From the NCBI GenBank assembly GCA_003244205.1, contig QHBW01000085.1, forward strand, positions 1 through 37,656: a stretch of 37,656 bases of DNA, written 5' to 3'. Under the pieces are notes generated by a model that was given only the letters and a program-made list of their open reading frames with translations, did no database searches and was not told the DNA's origin. Positions 32,322-37,656 of the stretch are shown here, piece by piece. A program made the position numbers and the translations under genes. The number at the start of each line of letters is the position of its first letter. The stretch's first letter is position 1. The stretch is from Solirubrobacterales bacterium. Its GTDB lineage: Bacteria > Actinomycetota > Thermoleophilia > Solirubrobacterales > Solirubrobacteraceae.

Positions 32322-32987
32322 GTGGAGACCCTGCCGGTAGCCGAGCTCGGCAGCATCGAGTACGCCAGCGCGCTCGCACTCCAGGAGCATCTCTGTCAGC
32401 GGCGCCAGGCGGAGGAGATCGGCGACGTGCTGCTGCTGCTCGAGCACCCCCCCGTCTACACGCGCGGACGGCGCAGCGAGCCGGGCGAGCTGCCGATGGG
32501 CGAGCAGTGGTGCCGCGCCCAGGGGATCGATGTAGTCGACACCGACCGCGGCGGCCGCGTCACCTACCACGGCCCCGGCCAGCTCGTGGGCTACCCAATC
32601 ATGCGCATCGACGACGTCGTTGCCTACCTGAGAGCGATGGAGCGCGCGATCATCGGAGCGCTCGGCGACGAGGGGATCGACGCGCGCTGTCGCGACGGGC
32701 TCACCGGGGTATGGGTCGAGGATCGCAAGATCGCCTCGATCGGCGTGCACGTCTCGCGCGGCGTGACCACCCATGGCTTCGCCGTCAACGTCGTCAACGA
32801 CCTGCAGCCGTTCGAGTGGATCGTTCCCTGCGGCTTGGACGGCGTGCAGATGACCTCGGTCGGACGCGAAACCGGGATCTACGACCTCGACCGCTTTCGC
32901 GGGCTGATCAGCACCCACTTCGCAGCCCAGCTGCAGCGCACCGCCGAGCGCGCCGGGGCCGAGGTCGTGTCGGCCCTCTACGCTTGA
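32322..32987 (+). CDS. lipB: Octanoyltransferase
   Basis: A 221-residue cytoplasmic enzyme that moves octanoyl groups from acyl carrier protein to the lipoyl domains of E2 proteins, the first step of de novo lipoylation. Catalytic residues are visible: K136 in EDRKIASIGVHVS and C170 in VPCGLDGVQMTSVGRE. The HPPVYTRGRR, GGRVTYHGPGQLVGYP and GFAVNVVNDL motifs are standard. GTG 32322 is chosen because of the promoter box 10 nt upstream; the frame is open far upstream as a shadow of the divergent gene. lipA follows after 3 nt. Confidence 0.97.
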   Translation: METLPVAELGSIEYASALALQEHLCQRRQAEEIGDVLLLLEHPPVYTRGRRSEPGELPMGEQWCRAQGIDVVDTDRGGRVTYHGPGQLVGYPIMRIDDVVAYLRAMERAIIGALGDEGIDARCRDGLTGVWVEDRKIASIGVHVSRGVTTHGFAVNVVNDLQPFEWIVPCGLDGVQMTSVGRETGIYDLDRFRGLISTHFAAQLQRTAERAGAEVVSALYA

Positions 32988-32990
32988 CTC

Positions 32991-33956
32991 ATGTCCGCTG
33001 ACGTCGGTCCTGCAGCCACTCGGGAGACGCGGTCTCGGGCAAATCCCGGTGGCATGGATGTGCTTAGGGTGCTCGGCGGCGAGGTTCGCCCCTTGCGTGA
33101 GCGCAAGCCGCCCTGGTTGAAGGTTCCAGCGCCGGGCGGAGCGCGCTATCGCGCGCTCAAGCAGCAGATCGACAGCGAGCGTCTGCACACCGTCTGCGAG
33201 GAGGCTGCCTGCCCGAATGTCGGCGAGTGCTGGGAACGCGGCACGGCGACCTTCATGATCCTCGGCGACACCTGCACGCGGCGCTGCGGGTTCTGCAACG
33301 TCAAGACCGGCACGCCGACGTGGAACGATCCGCTCGAGCCGGCGCGCGTCGGCCGCTCGGTCGCGCAGATGGGCCTCCGCCACGCCGTCATCACGAGCGT
33401 CGATCGCGACGACCTCCCCGACTATGGGGCGAGCGCGTTCGTCGGCGTGATCCGCCAGATCCGCCGGCAGGCTCCCGGCTGTCGCGTGGAGGTGCTGACG
33501 CCGGACTTCCGCGGCGCCGAGATGCCACTTGCAAAGGTGATCGCCGAGCGCCCCGACGTCTTCAACCACAACGTCGAGGTCGTCCCGCGCCTCTACCCCG
33601 TGGCGCGCCGCGGCTCGCGCTTCGAGCGCTCCTGCCGCGTGCTGCGCAATGCCAAGGAGATGGGCGGCGGCGCCGTCACGACGAAGTCCGGGCTGATGGT
33701 CGGCCTGGGCGAGAGCGCCGATGAGCTGATTGACACCTTCGGCGTGCTGCGCGAGCACGGCGTCGGCGTGCTCACGGTCGGGCAGTACCTGCGGCCCACG
33801 GAACGCCACCTGCCAGTCGTGCGCTACTGGCACCCCGACGAGTTCGAGGCTCTGCGGCTGGCCGCCGAGGCGCTCGGCTTCGAACACGTGGCCGCGGGCC
33901 CGCTGGTGCGCTCGAGCTATCACGCCGACCAGCACGTGGCCGCGCGCGCCGGCTGA
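32991..33956 (+). CDS. lipA: Lipoyl synthase
   Basis: A 321-residue radical-SAM enzyme that inserts two sulfurs into octanoyl-E2. The auxiliary cluster cysteines are in VCEEAACPNVGECW, the radical-SAM cluster in DTCTRRCGFCNVKTG, and the conserved RSSYHAD near the C-terminus supplies the Ser ligand. Together with LipB it would lipoylate the pdhC product encoded 3 kb upstream. ATG 32991 gives a 20-residue extra N-terminus; ATG 33054 (MDVLRVLGGEVRPL) is an equally good start by homology. Confidence 0.97.
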   Translation: MSADVGPAATRETRSRANPGGMDVLRVLGGEVRPLRERKPPWLKVPAPGGARYRALKQQIDSERLHTVCEEAACPNVGECWERGTATFMILGDTCTRRCGFCNVKTGTPTWNDPLEPARVGRSVAQMGLRHAVITSVDRDDLPDYGASAFVGVIRQIRRQAPGCRVEVLTPDFRGAEMPLAKVIAERPDVFNHNVEVVPRLYPVARRGSRFERSCRVLRNAKEMGGGAVTTKSGLMVGLGESADELIDTFGVLREHGVGVLTVGQYLRPTERHLPVVRYWHPDEFEALRLAAEALGFEHVAAGPLVRSSYHADQHVAARAG

Positions 33957-33980
33957 CAGCACCGCCGGGGTCTAGCGCGA

Positions 33981-35018
33981 GTGGATCCGATCCTCCCCGA
34001 CGACGTCCTGCAACGACGCGCCCAGCGTCGAGCCGAGGCGCTCGCGCGCACCCGGCGGCGCCGTACCCGCCGCGCATGGGAGCTTGCCGTGGTGGTCGTG
34101 TCCGCGCTGGCGATCGCGCTCGTTGCACTGGCTTCAAGGGCCGGCGACAGCGCCACGGGGCCACCGAGCCAGGCACACACCACGCCGGGGGCTGCGATCG
34201 TGCACGTCCGGCTGCGTCCAGAACGCTATGGCCTGCGTCCGGCGCCCCCCGGCGCGCGAGTCGTCATGGGAATCGCGCACCCGCCGACGTCGGGGCTGCT
34301 GTTCAACCTCGACACCGGGCAGATGCTGTGGTCGCGCGATCCCACGGCCGTGCTGCCGATCGCCAGCCTGACGAAGATGATGACGGCGCTGATCGTCGTC
34401 GATCACAGCGATCCCACAGAACCCGTGCTCGTGACCCGCGCGGCGATGGCCTACCAGGGTTCAGGGATCGGGCTGCTCAAACATGGGATGCGCGTCGCGA
34501 CCGAGACGATGCTCTACGGGCTGATGCTCCCGTCCGGCAACGACGCGGCGATCGCGCTGGCGCAGCATGTCTCGGGCACGGTCGCGAGCTTCGTCGCCTT
34601 GATGAACGGCGAGACGCAGGCGCTGCACCTCCCCTGCACCCACTTCGAGGCGCCGGACGGCTTCATTGACAACGGCAACCACTCGTGCGCGGCCGATCTC
34701 GCGGTGCTCGCCCGCGCCGTGCTCTCGCGCCCGCGGCTGGCGCGCATCGTGGCATCGCCGTCGGCGATCCGGCCGTTCCCAATCAAGGGCCACAAGCTCT
34801 ACCTCTACAACAACAACCCGCTCTTTCGCATAGGCTATCGCGGCCTGCTCGGGATCAAGACCGGCTGGACCGTCGCCGCCGGCCACTGCCTTGTCGCCGC
34901 CGCCCGGCGCGGTCACGTGCGTCTGGGCGTGGTCCTGCTCCATACGCCGGGACCACCGGGGACCGGCCCGGAGGCGGCTGAGCTGCTGAACGCCGGATTT
35001 CGCGCGCTCGGCGCCTAG
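33981..35018 (+). CDS. D-alanyl-D-alanine carboxypeptidase (peptidase S11)
   Basis: A 345-residue penicillin-binding protein that trims the terminal D-Ala of peptidoglycan stem peptides. A basic cytoplasmic start (RRRTRRAWEL) and a TM/signal anchor at about 34-52 place the catalytic domain outside the membrane. The three active-site motifs are present: S129-x-x-K132 in ASLTKMM, S185-G-N in PSGNDAA and K293-T-G in GIKTGWT. The usual C-terminal beta-rich domain of DacA is absent, as in the shorter actinobacterial forms. The start is GTG 33981, 24 nt after lipA. Confidence 0.93.
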   Translation: MDPILPDDVLQRRAQRRAEALARTRRRRTRRAWELAVVVVSALAIALVALASRAGDSATGPPSQAHTTPGAAIVHVRLRPERYGLRPAPPGARVVMGIAHPPTSGLLFNLDTGQMLWSRDPTAVLPIASLTKMMTALIVVDHSDPTEPVLVTRAAMAYQGSGIGLLKHGMRVATETMLYGLMLPSGNDAAIALAQHVSGTVASFVALMNGETQALHLPCTHFEAPDGFIDNGNHSCAADLAVLARAVLSRPRLARIVASPSAIRPFPIKGHKLYLYNNNPLFRIGYRGLLGIKTGWTVAAGHCLVAAARRGHVRLGVVLLHTPGPPGTGPEAAELLNAGFRALGA

Positions 35019-35047
35019 CGGGCGCACCGGGCGGGCGTCGTGATCGC

Positions 35048-35084
35048 TACCGTTCAACTGATCACTAGTTGACCAGCCAGTCAA
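35048..35084 (+). promoter_or_regulatory. -10 box and two overlapping inverted-repeat operators
   Basis: The possible -10 box TACCGT (35048-35053) is followed by CAACT-N7-AGTTG (35055-35071) and TTGAC-N6-GTCAA (35069-35084), both with perfect 5-bp arms and sharing TTG. Their position at and after the expected transcription start suits a repressor, for instance TetR-type, as is common for acyl-CoA dehydrogenase genes. No regulator gene is seen next to it. Confidence 0.5.
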
Positions 35085-35094
35085 GGAGGCAGTG

Positions 35095-36300
35095 GTGGAC
35101 CTCAGCGACACCCCCGAGCAGGCCGAATACCGCGCCAAAGTGCGTTCCTGGCTGGAAGACAACAAGTCCCAGGCGCCCACCGTGGTCGGGGACCGGATCG
35201 AGCCCGAGGTCGTCGACGCGCGGCGTGCCTGGCAGCGCAAGCTCGCCGAGGGCGAGCTGGTCGGCATCACCTGGCCCACCGAGTACGGCGGCCAGGGACT
35301 GGGACCGCTGGAGCAGGTCATCGCCAACCAGGAGATCGGCCGCGCCGGGGTGCCCGGGATCTTCGACATCATCGGCGTGGGGATGCTCGGCCCGACGATC
35401 ATCGCGCACGGCTCCGAGGAGCAGAAGCACCGCTACCTGGGACCGATGCTGCACGGCGACGAGGTCTGGTGCCAGCTCTTCTCAGAGCCCGCCGCCGGCT
35501 CCGATCTCGCCGGGATCCAGGCCCGCTCGCGCCAGCAGGACGATGGCTCCTGGCGTGTCTCGGGCCAGAAGGTGTGGACCACCAACGCCCAGTTCGCCTC
35601 CTTCGGGCTGATGATGACCCGCAGCGACCCCGATGTCCCCAAGCACAAGGGCCTGACGATGTTCGTTGTCCCGATGGACGCCCCCGGCGTCACGATCCGA
35701 CCGCTGCGCCAGATCTCTGGCGACGCCCATTTCAATGAAGTCTTCTTCGACGATGTGGCGCTCGAGCCCGGCTCGGAGGTCGGGCCGGTGGGAGGCGGCT
35801 GGGGCGTGGGGATGACGACGCTGATGTTCGAGCGCGTCACGATCGGCCTCGGCGGCGAAGGCTTCGGCTGGCGCTCGGATCGCTTCGCGGCGGCGATCGG
35901 CGGAGATGAAGAGGCCCGCCGCGACCCGGAGGTGCGCCGGCGACTCGGTCACATCGCCTCCCAGTTCCTTGCGCTGCGCTTCACGGGATACCGCACGCTG
36001 ACCGCCCTGCAGCGCGGGCAGACCCCTGGTCCCGAGGGCGCGCTGGGGAAGATCACAACGGTCAACGCGGCGATCGAGGCCGGCGAGCTGCTTGCCGACG
36101 CGCTCGGGCCCGACGCGCTCGAGGACGACGAATGGGCCGGGCTGATCTCCGAGCTTCCAGGGATCAAGACGGCCGGGGGCACGGAGGAGATCCTGCGCTC
36201 GATGGTCGGTGAGCGCGTCCTTGGGCTGCCGCCGGAACCGCGGCTGGACAAGGGGATCCCCTTCTCCGAGCTGCGCTCCAAGGAGGTCGCCGCAGCATGA
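35095..36300 (+). CDS. Acyl-CoA dehydrogenase, subunit 1 of a heteromeric pair
   Basis: A 401-residue FAD flavoprotein that introduces a 2,3 double bond into an acyl-CoA. It has the N-terminal helical domain (DTPEQAEYRAKVRSWLEDN), the FAD/acyl-CoA middle domain (WCQLFSEPAAGSDLAGIQ, WRVSGQKVWTTNAQFASFG) and the C-terminal helical domain with GIKTAGGTEEILRSMVGERVLG. The next gene encodes a second, diverged acyl-CoA dehydrogenase in an ATGA overlap, the layout of alpha2-beta2 enzymes such as the mycobacterial steroid side-chain FadE pairs. GTG 35095 is preferred to GTG 35092 because the AAGGAGG (35083-35089) is then 5 nt away. The substrate is unknown. Confidence 0.92.
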   Translation: MDLSDTPEQAEYRAKVRSWLEDNKSQAPTVVGDRIEPEVVDARRAWQRKLAEGELVGITWPTEYGGQGLGPLEQVIANQEIGRAGVPGIFDIIGVGMLGPTIIAHGSEEQKHRYLGPMLHGDEVWCQLFSEPAAGSDLAGIQARSRQQDDGSWRVSGQKVWTTNAQFASFGLMMTRSDPDVPKHKGLTMFVVPMDAPGVTIRPLRQISGDAHFNEVFFDDVALEPGSEVGPVGGGWGVGMTTLMFERVTIGLGGEGFGWRSDRFAAAIGGDEEARRDPEVRRRLGHIASQFLALRFTGYRTLTALQRGQTPGPEGALGKITTVNAAIEAGELLADALGPDALEDDEWAGLISELPGIKTAGGTEEILRSMVGERVLGLPPEPRLDKGIPFSELRSKEVAAA

Positions 36301-37454
36301 ACTTCGAGCTCTCCGACGAGCAGGTCCTGCTGCGCGAAGCGGCTGCGGGCGCGCTGTCGCGCGTCAAGACCGTCGAGGCCGCCCGCGGCGCGCTCGAAGA
36401 TCAGGTCGAGGCCCTGCCCGACCTCTGGCCTCTGGCCCGCGACGCCGGCTGGCCGGGGCTGCTGGTCCCCGAGTCCTGTGGAGGCGCTGGGCTAGGCGGT
36501 CTCGACGCAATGCTCGTCCACGTCGAGCTGGGTCGCGTGCTGGCCTCGGTGCCGCTGCTCGGGCACGTCATCGCCACCGCCGTGCTCGCGGCCGACGCCG
36601 ACGCCCACGCCGAGTTGCTCGCGCAGCTGGCGAGCGGTGAGCGCCGCGCGGCGCTGGTCCCCGCGCGCCCGCCCGATGACCTCGAGTCCGATTGGACGGT
36701 CGAGGCGACACGCGGGCGCCGGCGCGAGCCCGCGCCCGGGATCGCGGGCGACGCGGTGAGCGGGTTCACACCGTGGGTGATCGACGCGCCCGGCGCAGAC
36801 GTACTCGTCGTGGTCGGGGTCCGAGACGGCGAGCCGGGCGCGCTCGTCGTCGAAGCCAGCGACGCCGGAGTCGAGGTCGAGCACGTGACCCGCTTCGACG
36901 CCACACGCTCGCTCGGCCACGTCACGCTCGACGGCGCCGGCGGCCAACCGGTCGCCGCCGGGGCCGACGAGATCGCGCGCGGCTGGTACCTCGCCCAGGG
37001 CCTGCTCGCCGGCGAGGCGCTCGGTGCCGTCGAGGAAGCGCTCAAGCGCTCGGTCGAGTACGCCAAGGAGCGCTACACGTTCGGGCGCGCGATCGGCTCC
37101 TACCAGGCCGTGAAGCACAACCTCGTCGAGGTGCTGCGGCGCGGAGACAATTTGCGCTCGCTGATCTACTACGCCGGCTGGGCGAGCGACTCCAAGGCCG
37201 ATGAGCTGGCTGTGGCCGCCAGCGCGGCACGCGTCGCGGCCGACGAAGCGATCGACTTCGCGGCGCGCCAGTTCATCTCGGTCCACGGTGGGATCGGGGC
37301 GACGTGGGAGCACGACGCGCCGTTCTACTTCCGCCGAGCGGAGCTCTCGCGTCGGCTGCTCGGCGGTGCCGGTGACGCCGCCGGGCGCGTCGCCGCCGAG
37401 CTGTTCGCCCAGTCAGCCGCCCAGTCAGCCGCGGCTGCGCCGGCGGAGCTCTGA
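36297..37454 (+). CDS. Acyl-CoA dehydrogenase, subunit 2 of a heteromeric pair
   Basis: A 385-residue diverged member of the family. The N-terminal FELSDEQVLLREAAAGALSR and GWPGLLVPESCGGAGLGG are clear. The middle domain lacks a good WxxS-G-x-K FAD signature (it reads IAGDAVSGFTPWVIDAPGADVLVVV). The C-terminal domain is well kept: YAKERYTFGRAIGSYQAVKHNLVEV, and SVHGGIGATWEHDAPFYFRRAE, where the Glu of TWEHD is at the catalytic-base position. In heteromeric ACADs one subunit carries the base and the two share FAD sites. It overlaps subunit 1 by 4 nt. Confidence 0.9.
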   Translation: MNFELSDEQVLLREAAAGALSRVKTVEAARGALEDQVEALPDLWPLARDAGWPGLLVPESCGGAGLGGLDAMLVHVELGRVLASVPLLGHVIATAVLAADADAHAELLAQLASGERRAALVPARPPDDLESDWTVEATRGRRREPAPGIAGDAVSGFTPWVIDAPGADVLVVVGVRDGEPGALVVEASDAGVEVEHVTRFDATRSLGHVTLDGAGGQPVAAGADEIARGWYLAQGLLAGEALGAVEEALKRSVEYAKERYTFGRAIGSYQAVKHNLVEVLRRGDNLRSLIYYAGWASDSKADELAVAASAARVAADEAIDFAARQFISVHGGIGATWEHDAPFYFRRAELSRRLLGGAGDAAGRVAAELFAQSAAQSAAAAPAEL

Positions 37455-37484
37455 GCGACCCCAGGAGCCGTATCCGGCGGCGAC

Positions 37485-37490
37485 TATCGT
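37485..37490 (+). promoter_or_regulatory. -10 box TATCGT before the tRNA gene
   Basis: TATCGT ends 14 nt before the first base of the tRNA, so transcription would start about 7 nt upstream of the mature 5' end. No -35 match is evident. Confidence 0.4.
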
Positions 37491-37504
37491 GAAGCGCCCT
37501 GCTC

Positions 37505-37576
37505 GGGGGCGTGGTGCTAACGGGAACACACCGCCTTTGCAAGGCGGAGTTGGGGGTTCGATTCCCCCCGCCTCCA
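37505..37576 (+). tRNA. tRNA-Ala (anticodon TGC)
   Basis: A cloverleaf of 72 nt folds cleanly. The acceptor stem GGGGGCG/CGCCTCC has a G3-U70 wobble, the main alanine identity element. The anticodon stem CCGCC/GGCGG encloses loop TTTGCAA with anticodon TGC at 37538-37540. The variable loop is AGTT and the T arm GGGGG-TTCGATT-CCCCC. The discriminator is A and CCA is not encoded (CTC follows). The D arm is odd: only three pairs (GTG/CAC) around CTAACGGGAA, without the usual AGCTC. Confidence 0.88.
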
Positions 37577-37656
37577 CTCTGTGGTGCAACCACACACACC
37601 CGCCTCCAGTGCAGCCGGACAGGCCTCCCCCCCGCGGTCGTCGTTAAGGTCACTAT
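37577..37656. other. Window end without recognised feature
   Basis: The 80 bp after the tRNA contain the short inverted repeat GTGGT/ACCAC (tgtggtgcaaccacaca), which could be a terminator stem, and otherwise nothing that I can identify. Confidence 0.3.

Overview
The window is high-GC, densely packed bacterial chromosome. The actinobacterial-type inositol-phosphate synthase, ATGA/GTGA gene overlaps, many GTG (and some TTG) starts, and repeated TANNNT boxes 6-12 nt upstream of start codons (leaderless transcription) suggest a deep-branching actinobacterium. Thermoleophilia (Solirubrobacterales or relatives) is my best guess; this is an inference from gene content, not from a marker search. Most of the window is metabolic. 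I see no insertion sequence, prophage or CRISPR array.

Layout. 1-1403 (minus): the 5' part of an endonuclease III-like gene and a PfkB sugar kinase, separated by three copies of a 50-bp tandem repeat. 1439-7509 (plus): two adjacent paralogous polytopic GT-C-like membrane proteins, a PAP2-family membrane enzyme, a CDP-alcohol phosphatidyltransferase and inositol-3-phosphate synthase. Together they look like an inositol-phospholipid or glycolipid locus. 7623-12139: a membrane-anchored PDZ protein, then VWA - MoxR - DUF58 - VWA. 12175-15608: a glycosyltransferase-PHP fusion, a divergent Fe-S uracil-DNA-glycosylase-like protein, a 3'-truncated methyltransferase and a small zinc-ribbon protein. 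15758-18930 (minus): a quinone oxidoreductase-like protein, an RlmD/TrmA-type RNA methyltransferase and a basic phasin-like protein. 18974-22652 (minus): a TPP riboswitch leading thiO-thiS-thiG, a SnoaL-like protein and argF, tightly packed. thiE and a small membrane protein run divergently.

23934-29587 (plus): lpd, a DsbA/kappa-GST-like protein, a small conserved-looking protein, and the pyruvate dehydrogenase E1alpha, E1beta and E2 genes. lipB and lipA (32322-33956) supply the lipoyl cofactor that E2 needs, and the TPP made by the thi genes is the E1 cofactor, so the central third of the window serves the 2-oxoacid dehydrogenase complex. 29618-30255: an RHH antitoxin/PIN toxin pair in which the toxin lacks a usable start codon before its first catalytic Asp. 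31131-31660: decayed DNA with two gene remnants. 33981-37454: a D,D-carboxypeptidase and a heteromeric-type acyl-CoA dehydrogenase pair behind inverted-repeat operators. A tRNA-Ala(TGC) closes the window.

The least ordinary items are the GT-PHP fusion that has lost its EX7E glutamates, the UDG-like protein without UDG catalytic motifs, argF lying in a TPP-riboswitch gene string, the paralogous GT-C pair in an inositol-lipid locus, and the VapBC-like pair with a broken toxin start.
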